NCBI RefSeq assembly: GCF_024732245.1
Contig: NZ_CP093845.1
Span: 1,426,001 to 1,490,000, forward strand
Direction: 5' to 3'
DNA from: Dietzia sp. B32
Lineage (GTDB): Bacteria; Actinomycetota; Actinomycetes; Mycobacteriales; Mycobacteriaceae
DNA: 64,000 nucleotides
Numbering within the stretch: position 1 is the stretch's first letter; each line of letters starts with the position of its first letter. The position numbers and the translations under genes are program-made. Positions 52,434-62,060 of the stretch are shown here, in pieces. The notes below the pieces were generated by a model that saw only the letters and a program-made list of their open reading frames with translations, made no database searches and was not told where the DNA came from.

Positions 52434-53294
52434 TCAGATGGGCAGCGTGGTGTCGGAGATCGCGAAGTCGCGCAGCCAGTCGATGAACAGCGCCCACCCG
52501 CCGGACAGCAGCAGCAGGCCCACGATGATCAGCATGACGCCGCCGAACACCTGGATGGTCCGGGTGTGCCTCTGCAGCCAACCGACGGTTCGCATCGCCC
52601 AGGTGGAACCGAACGCCACGATGACGAACGGCAGACCGAGTCCCAGGCAATAGGCCACGATGAGCAGCACCCCGCGTGCGGCGTCGACCCCGGTGCCCGC
52701 GGCGACCGACAGGGCTGCGGCCAGCGTCGGTCCCAGACACGGGGTCCAGCCCAGGGCGAACACTGCCCCGAGCATGGGGGCGCCGATCCAGGTGGACAGG
52801 GTCTTGGGCTGCATCCGGGTGTCGCGCTGCAGGGTGGGAACGAGGCCGATGAAGACGAGCCCCATGAGGATCGTGACCACGCCACCGAGCCGCTGCAGCA
52901 GTTCCTGCTGGGGGGCCAGGTACTGCACGGTCCCCAGAACCATGGCGCTCAGCATCACGAAGACCACGGTGAAACCACCGACGAACAGCAACGACGCGCC
53001 CACCACCCGGGCCCGCGAGGATCGTCGGGTGCGCCGCTCCTCCATCGTCAGGGTGGCGGTGGCGGCACGCTGGCGCTCGGCGGCGGCAGCGGTAGCCGGA
53101 GGACGCTCGGCGCCCACGACACTCGCGAGGTACGCCAGGTAGCCGGGAACCAGCGGGATCACACACGGCGAGGCGAACGACACGAGTCCCGCCAGCACGC
53201 ATGCCCCCAACGCCAGCAGGATCGGGCCACTGGCCACGGTCTGCTGGAACGTCTCCCCCACGCTCTGCGCGAGCAGGATCACCTCCGGGTTCAC
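52434..53294 (-). CDS. ccdA: Cytochrome c biogenesis protein CcdA
   Basis: A 286-residue DsbD-family membrane thiol transporter with about six helices. The two redox Cys are in VSFASPCVIPLVPGYLAY (Cys43 region) and LGWTPCLGPTLAA. It carries electrons from cytoplasmic thioredoxin to the extracytoplasmic TlpA-like protein. An Arg/Ala-rich loop (about 70-95) is inserted between helices. GTG start with GTGA overlap to tlpA. Downstream, resB is displaced by the island. Confidence 0.95.
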   Translation of the reverse strand: MNPEVILLAQSVGETFQQTVASGPILLALGACVLAGLVSFASPCVIPLVPGYLAYLASVVGAERPPATAAAAERQRAATATLTMEERRTRRSSRARVVGASLLFVGGFTVVFVMLSAMVLGTVQYLAPQQELLQRLGGVVTILMGLVFIGLVPTLQRDTRMQPKTLSTWIGAPMLGAVFALGWTPCLGPTLAAALSVAAGTGVDAARGVLLIVAYCLGLGLPFVIVAFGSTWAMRTVGWLQRHTRTIQVFGGVMLIIVGLLLLSGGWALFIDWLRDFAISDTTLPI

Positions 53295-53899
53295 ACCGGC
53301 TCGACCTCCTCGGCGAGGATCGCGTTGACGGTCTCGCGCAGCTTCTCGTCGGTGATCTCGGCGAGGTACACGGCGGCCACGCGGTGCTGCTTGTCCAGGA
53401 TGATCGTCGCCGGAACCACGGAGGTCGGGAACCCTCGCAGCGCGGCGACAGCGGCGTTACTGGGATCCCAGATCGAGGGGAACGTGATGCCGTTGTCCTC
53501 GACGAAGTCGACCGGCTTCTGCCGGTTGGGGTCGCGCAGGTTGATGCCGAACACCGTGGCGCCCTTCGGCTCGAACTCCTCCTGCAGACGCTGCAGGTCG
53601 TCGGACTCGGCGCGGCACGGCCCGCACCACTGGCCCCACAGGTTGAGGATCACGACCCGGCCCTCGAAGTCCTCCTGCACGGTGAGTGTGCGATCGGGGT
53701 CGAGCAGGTCGGGCCCGGTGAGCGTGGCGACGGGCTTGCGCTCGGCAGGGGGGTCGTAGTGGATCTCGATCTGCCCGTCGGGGCTGACGAACTCGAACGT
53801 CTCCGGGCCCACCACCACGGCGTTATCGCCGGTCGCGCAGCCGGCGGCGAGGGCACCGGTCAGCAACAGGGCCCCGAGGACGGCCTTGGTCTTGCGCAT
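53291..53899 (-). CDS. TlpA/ResA-like thioredoxin lipoprotein
   Basis: A 202-residue membrane-anchored thioredoxin. Lipobox LAAGC (Cys21) is followed by the redox motif WGQWCGPCRAE (Cys92 and Cys95) and the cis-Pro region FPTSVVPATIIL. It reduces the apocytochrome c haem-binding cysteines, using CcdA as electron donor. GTGA overlap with ccdA. Confidence 0.94.
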   Translation of the reverse strand: MRKTKAVLGALLLTGALAAGCATGDNAVVVGPETFEFVSPDGQIEIHYDPPAERKPVATLTGPDLLDPDRTLTVQEDFEGRVVILNLWGQWCGPCRAESDDLQRLQEEFEPKGATVFGINLRDPNRQKPVDFVEDNGITFPSIWDPSNAAVAALRGFPTSVVPATIILDKQHRVAAVYLAEITDEKLRETVNAILAEEVEPV

Positions 53900-53902
53900 T
53901 GT

Positions 53903-54811
53903 TCAGGCTCCAGTCTGCGACGGGTCGGACGCCCCCGCCGGTTCCGAGTACACGATGTCCCGCAGCGTGGTTCCCTCGAACACCAGCGACGTGATCGAAG
54001 CCAGCGAGCACTGCCGCTTGCGCGGGTCGTGCCACAGGCGCCGCCCCTCGAGGAAGCGGCGCGTCGTGTACACCGGCAGCTGGTGGCTCACCAGGACGGC
54101 CTCGTGCCCGCGGGCGGTGTCGAGCGTGGAGTAGACGGCGCCGATCATCCGATGCGCGATCTGGAGGTACGGCTCGCCCCACGACGGGCGAAGCGGGTTG
54201 AGCAGGATCGGCCAGTACTGCGGGTCGCGCAGGGCGCCGCCGGGGCCGCCCACTTTGCGTCCCTCGAAGCGGTTGTCCGCCTCGATGATGTCGGCGTCGA
54301 TCCCCACCGGCAGACCGAGAGCCTCGGCCAGCGGGGCGGCGGTCTCCTGGGCGCGCTGCAGCGGCGAGGCCACGATCGACACGATGTCGTGCCCCTGCCC
54401 CAGCACCCTGCCGACGGTCTCGGCCTGACTCCGCCCCAGCTCGGAGAGCCGGTAGTTGGGCAGCCGACCGTAGAGGACGCCCTCGGGATTGTGTACCTCG
54501 CCGTGGCGCACCAGGTGCACGATCGTCTGCGTCTCACCTGCGCGTGCCGAGGTGTCGCGGGGGGTCGACGACGACGAGACGGGCTGTCCCGGAGCGGCGA
54601 TCGTCCCCGGCTCGGCCCCGTAGGACGCGGACCCCTCCGGCTGGGTCTCGACGGGAGGTTCCTCCGGGGCCGCGGTGGCCGCGGACCCGCCCAGCGACGG
54701 CGGCGCGACGGCGGGCGCCGGATGATCACCGCGGAGGGGGATCGGCAATGAGGTGGGACCCGTCGACGGGACGGCGAGCCGACCGCGCATACCCCGGCCG
54801 TCGCGGCTCAT
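53903..54811 (-). CDS. Histidine phosphatase (phosphoglycerate mutase-like)
   Basis: A 302-residue protein. A low-complexity Pro/Ser/Ala-rich N-terminus of about 95 residues precedes the histidine phosphatase core starting [11 protein letters not shown] (RHG at 102-104). [11 protein letters not shown] and VLVSHQLPV provide the other catalytic Arg and His. The ATG at 54811 shares ATGA with the hemL stop, supporting the long form. The homologous position in M. tuberculosis (between hemL and the tlpA-like gene) holds the same family. Substrate unknown. Confidence 0.9.
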   Translation of the reverse strand: MSRDGRGMRGRLAVPSTGPTSLPIPLRGDHPAPAVAPPSLGGSAATAAPEEPPVETQPEGSASYGAEPGTIAAPGQPVSSSSTPRDTSARAGETQTIVHLVRHGEVHNPEGVLYGRLPNYRLSELGRSQAETVGRVLGQGHDIVSIVASPLQRAQETAAPLAEALGLPVGIDADIIEADNRFEGRKVGGPGGALRDPQYWPILLNPLRPSWGEPYLQIAHRMIGAVYSTLDTARGHEAVLVSHQLPVYTTRRFLEGRRLWHDPRKRQCSLASITSLVFEGTTLRDIVYSEPAGASDPSQTGA

Positions 54812-56157
54812 CGGCCCGCCTCCGGGGCGGACGCGGCGGCGGCGGCCTGCGCGGCCACCGGCAGGGCGTCGGCGATGTGCTGGAAGTCGTCGTCGGTCAG
54901 GGCGGTGGAGACGAACCAGGTCTCGAACGCGCTCGGCGGCGCGTAGATCCCCCGGTCGAGCAGCGTGTTGAAGAACGGCGCGTACCGGAACGTCTCGGCG
55001 GCCTTGGCCCCGGCATAGTCGGTGACCTGGTCCTCGGTGAAGAAGACGCTGAGCATGGTGCCCGCCCGCTGGATGGTGTGCGCGACACCCGCGGCCTGCA
55101 GGGCGTTGCTGATGAGCGCCTCGAGCCGGTCGGCGTTGGTCTGCAGCGTGTAGTAGCAGGCGTGGTCGGCCAGCCGCAGCGAGGTCAGGCCCGCCGCCAC
55201 CGCCACCGGGTTACCGGACAGGGTGCCGGCCTGGTAGACGGGCCCGGCCGGCGCGAGGGAGGCCATGACGTCGGCGCGGCCACCGAACGCGGCGGCGGGC
55301 AGCCCGCCGGACATGACCTTGCCGAACGTGGTCAGGTCGCCGGCCACGCCGTCGATCCCCCACCAGCCGCGGTCACCGGCACGGAATCCGGTCATGACCT
55401 CGTCCATCACGAGCAGGGCGCCGTTTTCGGAGCACAGGGTGCGCAGTTCCTCGTTGAAGCCGGGCAGTGGCGGGACGGTGCCCATGTTGCCGGCGGCTGC
55501 CTCGGTGATCACGCAGGCGATCTCGTCGCCGTGGTTGGCGAAGACCAACCGGACGGCGTCGACGTCGTTGTACGGCAGGACGATCGTGTCGTGGGCGGTC
55601 GCGCCTGTGACTCCCGGCGAATCCGGGAGGGCGAACGTGGCCAGTCCCGATCCCGCGTCCGCGAGCAGGGCGTCGACGTGCCCGTGATAGCAGCCGGAGA
55701 ACTTGACGATCTTCGAGCGGCCGGTGAATCCCCGGGCCAGGCGCACGGCGCTCATGGTGGCCTCGGTGCCGGAGTTGACCAGCCGCACTTCCTCGACGGA
55801 GGTGCGGGCGACGATCTCGCGGGCGAGGTCGACCTCACCCTCGGTCGGGGTGCCGAAGCTCAGTCCCCGGGTCGCGGCGTCGCGGACGGCGTCGACGATC
55901 TCGGGGTGGGCGTGCCCGTGAATCATGGGGCCCCAGGAGCAGACGAGGTCGATGTAGGTGTTGCCGTCGACGTCCGTCATGCGAGAACCCCGCGCTTCAC
56001 GCATGAAACGCGGGGTTCCGCCGACGGAGTTGAACGCGCGGACCGGGGAGTTGACTCCGCCGGGGATCAGCTCGCGGGCCTCGGCGAAGAGCTCGGCCGA
56101 TCGGGTGGTGCCGGACATGCCGGACGGGGTCGTGAAGGCATCACTCGAAGAGGTCAC
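54808..56157 (-). CDS. hemL: Glutamate-1-semialdehyde 2,1-aminomutase HemL
   Basis: A 449-residue PLP enzyme that makes 5-aminolevulinate in the C5 haem pathway. Conserved blocks: [39 protein letters not shown], and the PLP-Lys in [15 protein letters not shown]. Length is normal. The N-terminus ([13 protein letters not shown]) is variable. It heads the hemL-phosphatase-tlpA-ccdA unit. Confidence 0.96.
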   Translation of the reverse strand: MTSSSDAFTTPSGMSGTTRSAELFAEARELIPGGVNSPVRAFNSVGGTPRFMREARGSRMTDVDGNTYIDLVCSWGPMIHGHAHPEIVDAVRDAATRGLSFGTPTEGEVDLAREIVARTSVEEVRLVNSGTEATMSAVRLARGFTGRSKIVKFSGCYHGHVDALLADAGSGLATFALPDSPGVTGATAHDTIVLPYNDVDAVRLVFANHGDEIACVITEAAAGNMGTVPPLPGFNEELRTLCSENGALLVMDEVMTGFRAGDRGWWGIDGVAGDLTTFGKVMSGGLPAAAFGGRADVMASLAPAGPVYQAGTLSGNPVAVAAGLTSLRLADHACYYTLQTNADRLEALISNALQAAGVAHTIQRAGTMLSVFFTEDQVTDYAGAKAAETFRYAPFFNTLLDRGIYAPPSAFETWFVSTALTDDDFQHIADALPVAAQAAAAASAPEAGR

Positions 56158-56202
56158 CGGACCAGTGTCTCAAAGTCCGGCCGCGAGTACCCCCTCGCGG
56201 TG

Positions 56203-58137
56203 TCAGGCCCGCGGCGGAGCCGGCGGGGCAACCGGTGCGAACAGCGACTTGGCGGCCGCGTCGACCTGGCCCGCGAAGTCGTGGAACGCCTTCTCTGCCT
56301 GCTGGTGCAGTTCCTGCGGCGTGGGCAGGGGTGCAGGGGCGGGCACGACCGGAGCAGGTGCGGCTGCCGGCGCGGGCGCGGGGGCGACGCCGGCGTCGCG
56401 GTGGGTGCCGTACCAGTCATCGGCCCCGGCGACGGGCGCGGACATGCCCTTCTGTGCGGCGGCGATGCGCTCGGCCTCGCCCCACTTCGGCAACGGCTCC
56501 GGGGACGGCTTGCCGTCGACGTGGCCCGGCGTGGCGATCCCGTTCTCGAGGAAGTCCATCACCAGCTTGTCGACGGCCTCGTTGCCCATGCGGAAGGTGC
56601 CGTGGTCGCCGCCGCCGACGGTGACCAGCGCGCCGCCCATGGCCTCGGCAACGCGATGCGCACCGGCGATGGGGGTGACCGCGTCGTCCTCGGAGTGCAG
56701 CACCAGCGGCTTCTCGTCGAGAGCCTCCCCGTTGGGGTCGATCGTCCGGGCGATCGGCTGCCAGCCCACACAGTCGTCACCGGCGGCCTCGACCGCGGCG
56801 CGGGTGGTGAGACGGTTCCCGCCGGTCGCCTTGTCGGCCTTGGCCGCCATGACCCCCAGCTGGTCGGCCGGGGCGGCGGTCTCGTTGCAGGTGATGATCG
56901 CGTTCATCTCGATGTCGGTGCGGTACACCGGCGAGCGGCTCTCCTGCGCGGCCAGGATCAGTCCCACGGTCTCGTAGTCGGCGCGCGCGATGGTGCCGCC
57001 GTCGTTGTAGTACTTGAGGATGTGGGCGAGCATCGGCCAGGCCTGCTCGGAGTAGGTGGCGCCGACGGTTGCGTCGAAGAGTCCGGTGGTGGCGTTGTTG
57101 GTCAGCCCCTGCAGCGCGGCGGCGCGGGCGAAGCCCTCGGCACGGGCGCGGGCGGGCGCGGTCCCGTTGATCACGTCGAGCGCTGGCCGCTCGATCGCGC
57201 TGCCGCGGAGCTCGACGGGCAGGTCACCGGTCTGGGCCGGCGGCGGGGTGAGGTTGGCGGGGCCGCCCACCTCCTGGTCGGTGACCCACTTCCAGGAGTG
57301 GAAGACCTTCAGCGGGGTGTCCCCGAGGCCGTAGTAGTCGTCGCGCTCGGCGATCCAGGCGAAGATGTCGTTGACCCGCTTCTCCTGGGCCAGCGCCCCC
57401 TGCTCGGCCTGCTTGTTCCACCGCCAGTCGGGGTGGGTGTTGGAGTCCAGCACCATGCGGCCGGTGTGCTCGGGGTACAGGGTGGCGAAGTCCGTGCCGA
57501 TCGCGGTGCCGTAGGACACGCCCACGTAGTCGATCTCGGCCAACTCGAGGGCCTCGCGGACCGCGTTCATGTCGCGGGCGGCGTTCTCGGTGGTCATGGA
57601 CTTCATGTACTCGGGGTCGGTCCCGTAACACGCGTCGTGGAGGGGATTGACCGCGCCCGGGCCCACGAAGTCCACGTTGCAGACCATGGGATTGGAGCCG
57701 TAGAGCCCGCGCGGCTGGACGGCCACGAGGTCGTGGTTCTCGTACAGGCCGGCCGGGCCGGCGCCGTCGAGGGCCGGGCTCCAGAAGTTCAGGGCGTAGT
57801 TGCCGGGCCCGCCGGGGTTGCCGAAGACGGTCGATCGCGCCTGCCCGGACGAGGCTTTGATGCGGGTGAGCGCGACCTGGGTCTTGGCGGCGTCGGGGGC
57901 GGTGTAGTCGACGGGAACCTCGACGGTCCCGCACTCGAGTCCTGCGGGGACGTACTCGGCCTCGATGCCGAGCATCTCGGTACAGTCCTGCCATTCGATC
58001 TGGGCGGCCGAGGCCACTCCCGATCCCAGAAGTGCGATCGCTCCCACGACCGCGGTGGTGCCAACGAAAGTGCTAGACGGCTGCACCGATCCCCGTTTCC
58101 ATGTGCTGTAGGTGTGACTCCGGCGAATCGGACGCAT
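56203..58137 (-). CDS. Secreted alpha/beta-hydrolase (tripeptidyl-aminopeptidase / SlpD-like)
   Basis: A 644-residue secreted hydrolase. A signal peptide (STFVGTTAVVGAIALLGSGVASA) is clear. The nucleophile is in GVSYGTAIG (near residue 208), with catalytic Asp in LHSEDDAVTP and His in GGGDHGTF. The C-terminal 90 residues are Pro/Ala-rich, followed by a short helical end, possibly a cell-wall spacer. The ATG at 58137 puts the signal peptide in position; an upstream in-frame start adds 23 residues with no obvious role. Similar enzymes release N-terminal tripeptides; the true substrate is unknown. Confidence 0.88.
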   Translation of the reverse strand: MRPIRRSHTYSTWKRGSVQPSSTFVGTTAVVGAIALLGSGVASAAQIEWQDCTEMLGIEAEYVPAGLECGTVEVPVDYTAPDAAKTQVALTRIKASSGQARSTVFGNPGGPGNYALNFWSPALDGAGPAGLYENHDLVAVQPRGLYGSNPMVCNVDFVGPGAVNPLHDACYGTDPEYMKSMTTENAARDMNAVREALELAEIDYVGVSYGTAIGTDFATLYPEHTGRMVLDSNTHPDWRWNKQAEQGALAQEKRVNDIFAWIAERDDYYGLGDTPLKVFHSWKWVTDQEVGGPANLTPPPAQTGDLPVELRGSAIERPALDVINGTAPARARAEGFARAAALQGLTNNATTGLFDATVGATYSEQAWPMLAHILKYYNDGGTIARADYETVGLILAAQESRSPVYRTDIEMNAIITCNETAAPADQLGVMAAKADKATGGNRLTTRAAVEAAGDDCVGWQPIARTIDPNGEALDEKPLVLHSEDDAVTPIAGAHRVAEAMGGALVTVGGGDHGTFRMGNEAVDKLVMDFLENGIATPGHVDGKPSPEPLPKWGEAERIAAAQKGMSAPVAGADDWYGTHRDAGVAPAPAPAAAPAPVVPAPAPLPTPQELHQQAEKAFHDFAGQVDAAAKSLFAPVAPPAPPRA

Positions 58138-58299
58138 CGACTGCCCATTTTCACGAGCGTCACATGCGTCCGAACCGACCCAAATGTAGCCTGTGGCCCG
58201 CGCCACGAGTCAGCGGCCCGGGCACACTCAGAAAACCGTCATACGATCGTTACCGCCGCACACGGACCGCCCGGAAAAGCCCAGGCAGAAGTAGATCTG

Positions 58300-58551
58300 T
58301 CAGGCTCCGTCCTTCTCCACCCCGGGGGTGCGGCGGAGGATCGCGAGGGTCGTGAGGACCATCGCCATCCCGGCCGCGACGGCGGCGGCCAGGAGCAGCC
58401 GGGTGTCGGTGCGGAGACGGTCGAGACTGCCCTCGACGGGCGGGTCGACGATGGGCGGCGCGACGGCCACCACATCCCGGGACAACCACCACAGTGCGAC
58501 CGCGAGGACGGCGGTGGCGACGGCGGCCACGGCGAGGCGGCGAGAGCTCAC
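58300..58551 (-). CDS. Small two-helix membrane protein, unknown
   Basis: An 83-residue protein with two hydrophobic helices (LAVAAVATAVLAVALWWLS and LLLAAAVAAGMAMVLTTLAIL) separated by an acidic loop. GTG start with GTGA overlap to the next gene upstream. The three consecutive small membrane genes here occupy the place of the small membrane genes that follow hemB in mycobacteria. Confidence 0.7.
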   Translation of the reverse strand: MSSRRLAVAAVATAVLAVALWWLSRDVVAVAPPIVDPPVEGSLDRLRTDTRLLLAAAVAAGMAMVLTTLAILRRTPGVEKDGA

Positions 58552-59069
58552 TCGGGTCCCGGCTCGCCGCGGGTCGCGGCGACGGCTCCGTCGAGGGCGG
58601 CGTGCAGGGCCGCCCGGTTGCGGGCCCAGGCGCGGACCTCGCCGCCGGTGTCCAGGCGCAATCCCACCGCGGCCCGACGTCGGGGCATGTCACGCAACTC
58701 GCCGAGGGTTCGGGCGGTCTCCCACGAGGCCTCGGGATCGCCGGCGGCCGGGAGCGGCAGCACCTGTTCAACCCGGTCCAACTCGAGCTGCTCGGTGCCC
58801 TGGATGTACACGTCAGGCGTCACGCGGACGCGGCCGTGGACGCGGGTGGCGGCGATCATCACGCCGTGGCAGAGGGCGGACGCGATCGCGCAGACGGTGA
58901 GCATCATCCAGTGCACGGGGGCGCCGGTCACCATCTCGAACCCCGCGGCGGCGGCGCAGAAGACGGGGGCGGCGAGGATCCACGCCCAGCTCCACCCGTC
59001 CTCGGAGTACAGGATCGGCCCCTCGGGCTCAGTGCCGGGCCGGGTGGCGGCGGGTTCACTTGCCGGCAC
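58548..59069 (-). CDS. Membrane protein with PH-like C-domain, unknown
   Basis: A 173-residue protein with two membrane helices (about residues 28-48 and 52-72), then a soluble region (VTPDVYIQGTEQLELDRVEQVLP ... LGLRLDTGGEVRAWARNR-like) suggestive of a PH-like or bPH domain. GTG start; it overlaps the next upstream gene by 14 bases. Function unknown. Confidence 0.7.
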   Translation of the reverse strand: MPASEPAATRPGTEPEGPILYSEDGWSWAWILAAPVFCAAAAGFEMVTGAPVHWMMLTVCAIASALCHGVMIAATRVHGRVRVTPDVYIQGTEQLELDRVEQVLPLPAAGDPEASWETARTLGELRDMPRRRAAVGLRLDTGGEVRAWARNRAALHAALDGAVAATRGEPGPE

Positions 59070-59694
59070 GCGCGCCGCCTCCCGGGGTCGTGTACTGCAT
59101 GGCCTCGGGCTTGTGCTGGCGCCACACGGCGGTGGCTGCGCACAGACCGGCGAGGATCTGGAGGGCGATGACGACGAAGCTGACGACGTCTCCCCGCTCC
59201 CCCGCCGTCGCGACTCCGCCGAACACGCCGATCACGACGGACACTGCGTCCACGATGAGGAAGATGGCGACGATGTCGAGCATGGTGCGGGCCCAGCCTC
59301 TGCCGGCGCGCAGGCGGAAGGCCAGCCACACGGTGACCGCGGCGACGATCAGCGCCAACACGGCGCCCGCGGCCAGGGCGATGGAGAACATGCCCTCGAC
59401 GGAGATGTCCGCGGATCCGGTGTTGGCGACCGCGTCGCGGAAGGCGTCCCGGGTGGCGGCGGGCAGATCCCCGAAGCTGGCGGTCGCGGAGTTGATCAGC
59501 ATTCCGATCAGTCCGAACGCGGCGGCGGCCAGCCACAGCACCCACGCGGTGTGGATCTCCTCCGGCGGCGGGCCGACCGGATCGGCGGGCGGCTCGCCGC
59601 CGGCGGCACCTTCCGGCCCGGCGGGCCCGGCGGACCCGTCCGGCCCCGGGCCCGTCTGCGCGGGCGGGCGCCACGGCCCGCTGCCGCGGGTCAC
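59056..59694 (-). CDS. Four-helix membrane protein, unknown
   Basis: A 212-residue protein with a Pro/Gly-rich cytoplasmic N-tail (about 45 residues) and four hydrophobic helices ([80 protein letters not shown]). The GTG start at 59694 shares GTGA with the hemB stop. Related small membrane proteins follow hemB in other mycolata. Confidence 0.75.
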   Translation of the reverse strand: MTRGSGPWRPPAQTGPGPDGSAGPAGPEGAAGGEPPADPVGPPPEEIHTAWVLWLAAAAFGLIGMLINSATASFGDLPAATRDAFRDAVANTGSADISVEGMFSIALAAGAVLALIVAAVTVWLAFRLRAGRGWARTMLDIVAIFLIVDAVSVVIGVFGGVATAGERGDVVSFVVIALQILAGLCAATAVWRQHKPEAMQYTTPGGGARAGK

Positions 59695-60740
59695 CGGGCG
59701 CCCCACCCCTGTGCGAGGAGGCGTGCGGCATGCAGGGCCCAGTAGGTCAGGACGATGTCCGCGCCGGCGCGGCGGATGGAGATCAGGGATTCCATGACGG
59801 CCGGGTCGTGGTCGATCCAGCCGCGTTCTGCGGCGGCGGAGATCATCGCGTACTCGCCGGAGACCTGGTAGGCGGCCACGGGCACGTCGGACAGCTCGGC
59901 GGTCTGACGCAGGACGTCGAGGTAGGACATGGCGGGCTTGACCATCACCATGTCGGCGCCCTCCTCGAGGTCGAGCTGCACCTCGCGCAGCGACTCGCGC
60001 TGATTGGCCGGGTCCTGCTGGTAGGCGCGCCGGTCACCGCGCAGGGACGAGCCGACGGCCTCGCGGAACGGGCCGTAGAAGGCGCTGGCGTACTTGGCAC
60101 TGTAGGCCAGCACCGCGACGTCCTGGTACCCCTCCCGGTCCAGGGCCCCCCGGATGGCGGCGATCTGGCCGTCCATCATCCCGCTGGGTGCCACGACGTG
60201 CGCGCCGGCGGCGGCCTGGCTGACGGCGAGGTCGTTGTAGGCGACCAGCGTGGCGTCGTTGTCGACGATCTGCTCGCCGCGCGGGTCGGTGCCGAGCACG
60301 CCGCAGTGGCCGTGGTCGGTGAACTCGTCGAGGCAGGTGTCGGCCATGATCACGAGGTCGTCACCCACCTCGTCGCGGACGGCGGCCAGGGCGCGGTTGA
60401 GGATGCCCTCGGGGTCGGCTCCGCAGCTGCCGGTGGCGTCCTTGTCGGCGTCGAGGGGAACGCCGAACAGCATGATGCCGCCCAGTCCCGCCTCGGCGGC
60501 GGCGACGGCCTCGCGTCGCAGCGAATCGACGGTGTGCTGGACGACGCCGGGCAGCGACGAGATGTCACGCGGTGCGTCGATCCCGTCGGCCACGAACGCG
60601 GGCAGTACCAGCTGTCGCGGGGCGAGCGTGGACTCGGCGACGAGCCTGCGCATGGCCGGCGTGGAACGCAGGCGACGCGGGCGCACCAGCGGCGCGGGAA
60701 CGGACGGGGTCTCGTCAGGCGGTGTCGTCACGACCTCCAC
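59691..60740 (-). CDS. hemB: Porphobilinogen synthase HemB
   Basis: A 349-residue delta-aminolevulinate dehydratase. Catalytic Lys residues are in [16 protein letters not shown] and [12 protein letters not shown]. The metal-binding stretch is [17 protein letters not shown] roughly 25-residue N-terminal extension is variable. It condenses two 5-aminolevulinate molecules for haem and sirohaem. Followed by three coupled membrane genes. Confidence 0.97.
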   Translation of the reverse strand: MEVVTTPPDETPSVPAPLVRPRRLRSTPAMRRLVAESTLAPRQLVLPAFVADGIDAPRDISSLPGVVQHTVDSLRREAVAAAEAGLGGIMLFGVPLDADKDATGSCGADPEGILNRALAAVRDEVGDDLVIMADTCLDEFTDHGHCGVLGTDPRGEQIVDNDATLVAYNDLAVSQAAAGAHVVAPSGMMDGQIAAIRGALDREGYQDVAVLAYSAKYASAFYGPFREAVGSSLRGDRRAYQQDPANQRESLREVQLDLEEGADMVMVKPAMSYLDVLRQTAELSDVPVAAYQVSGEYAMISAAAERGWIDHDPAVMESLISIRRAGADIVLTYWALHAARLLAQGWGAR

Positions 60741-60782
60741 TGTACGAAAGTCGCCGGTAGTCGGGCGCGGCGCGGACCTGCG

Positions 60783-61430
60783 TCAGGCCGCGACGCGCCC
60801 GCGCACGAGCTCGGCGCCCGATCCGCCGAGGCGGTCGAGATGCGCCGTGCGCCCGGTGAGAACCAGGAACAGGTCCCGCATCGACCCGGTCACCCCGGGT
60901 CCGTCGCCGGTGGCCCAGTCGAGGTCGTCGGCGACCAGGCGCACCCCCGCGGTCGACAGCGGGTGGAACACCTTGGCGTTGCCCCGGCCGCCATAGGAGA
61001 CGACCCGGTCGGCGGCCTCGGCGATCTCCTCGGCGGGGATCGGGATCTCCCGCCCCAGGGGCACGGTGATGTCCTGGGTGTGCCCCACCACGTCGATCAA
61101 CGCCTCACGGCAGGTCAAGCCGGGGAACGGCCGGTGGTGTCCGATCATGCGACGGAGGGCGTCGACGATCTGTTCGTCGGTCATCCGCCGGGCCAGCGCG
61201 GTGGACCCGTCCCGGATCGTTCGGTTGGTGCTCCCCGGGTAGCGCAGGAAGATCGGCACGAGGCGCCACCGCGGGAGCCCGGCGAGCGTCAGGTGCGCGG
61301 CGACCTCGCGGACCGTCCACGCATCACACAGGGAGGGCCGGTCCCAGTCGTCGGGCGGGAGTTCGTCGAGGTAGTCGGCGATCGCGCGGCGGCGTCGGTC
61401 GACGGCCGCCCAGACCTCGGTGTCGTCCAT
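60783..61430 (-). CDS. Maleylpyruvate isomerase-type (DinB-like, mycothiol-dependent) family protein
   Basis: A 215-residue TIGR03083-like protein. LPPDDWDRPSLCDAWTVREVAAHLTLA (residues 24-50) carries the conserved W-x-V-x-x-x-x-x-H signature, and GHTQDITVPLG continues the metal-binding bundle (His at the T-H-x-x-D-like position). These enzymes use mycothiol as cofactor, consistent with an actinobacterium. Diverges from a MarR regulator that may control it. Confidence 0.85.
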   Translation of the reverse strand: MDDTEVWAAVDRRRRAIADYLDELPPDDWDRPSLCDAWTVREVAAHLTLAGLPRWRLVPIFLRYPGSTNRTIRDGSTALARRMTDEQIVDALRRMIGHHRPFPGLTCREALIDVVGHTQDITVPLGREIPIPAEEIAEAADRVVSYGGRGNAKVFHPLSTAGVRLVADDLDWATGDGPGVTGSMRDLFLVLTGRTAHLDRLGGSGAELVRGRVAA

Positions 61431-61483
61431 GACGACCCCTTTCTCCGGTGCGGCCCGACCCCCCGGGCCGCGACTAGTACCAT

Positions 61484-61495
61484 GATAGGACTATC
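61484..61495. promoter_or_regulatory. Candidate MarR operator
   Basis: GATAGGACTATC, an inverted repeat (GATAG / CTATC) in an AT-richer patch within the 92-base divergent gap between the DinB-like and MarR genes. Reading toward the DinB-like gene it includes TATCAT, a possible minus-10. Confidence 0.4.
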
Positions 61496-61522
61496 TTCGG
61501 ACGCCGAACCTGAGGAGTCGCC

Positions 61523-61990
61523 GTGGACCCCGAGACCCCGGCCGCCGACCCCGCCCCGACGAGCCTGCTCATGTGGCTCGGTTACCGCGCGGCGGAGGAC
61601 CGGATCGCGGCGGCGCTGGCCGCGGCCGGATTCGGTGACATCACGCGCGCGCAGATCCGCCTGCTCGCGGGGATCGACGACGGCCGTGACAACGACGACG
61701 ACAACGGCACCCGCCTCGTCGTGTTGGCCGAGCGTGCCCGGATCGCCAAACAGACCGCGACCGCCCTGGTCGACAGGTTGGCGGCGGCGGGGTATGTCCG
61801 GCGCGTGGCGGATCCGGACGACGGCCGGGCCCGGTTGGTGCGGCTCACGGCGCGGGGCCGGGAGGTCATCCCGGCCGCCCGGGCCGAGGAGCGACGGATC
61901 GACGCCGAGTGGCGGGCGCACCTCGGCGAGGAGCGGATGGCCCAGTTGCGGTCGGCGCTGGCCGAGCTCCGCGGTCTCGTGGACCCCTGA
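61523..61990 (+). CDS. MarR-family transcription regulator
   Basis: A 155-residue winged-helix regulator. The recognition region AERARIAKQTATALVDRLAAAGYVRRVADPDDGRARLVRLT (about 72-112) is typical, with the wing DPDDGRAR. An acidic loop (DDGRDNDDDN) precedes it. GTG start. It is probably autoregulated and controls the divergent DinB-like gene. Confidence 0.9.
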   Translation: MDPETPAADPAPTSLLMWLGYRAAEDRIAAALAAAGFGDITRAQIRLLAGIDDGRDNDDDNGTRLVVLAERARIAKQTATALVDRLAAAGYVRRVADPDDGRARLVRLTARGREVIPAARAEERRIDAEWRAHLGEERMAQLRSALAELRGLVDP

Positions 61991-62060
61991 ACACGCGCCC
62001 GCCCCGCGCGGCTGGTCGGCCGGGCGGGGCGGGCGGGGCGGGCGGTGCGGTCGGGGCGGC

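Noticed and set aside
54544-59745. A 5.2-kb open frame on the plus strand opposite hemL, the secreted hydrolase and small membrane genes
   Set aside because: It is antisense to several well-supported genes, its translation is Arg/Gly/His-rich without domains, and very high GC removes stops from such frames.
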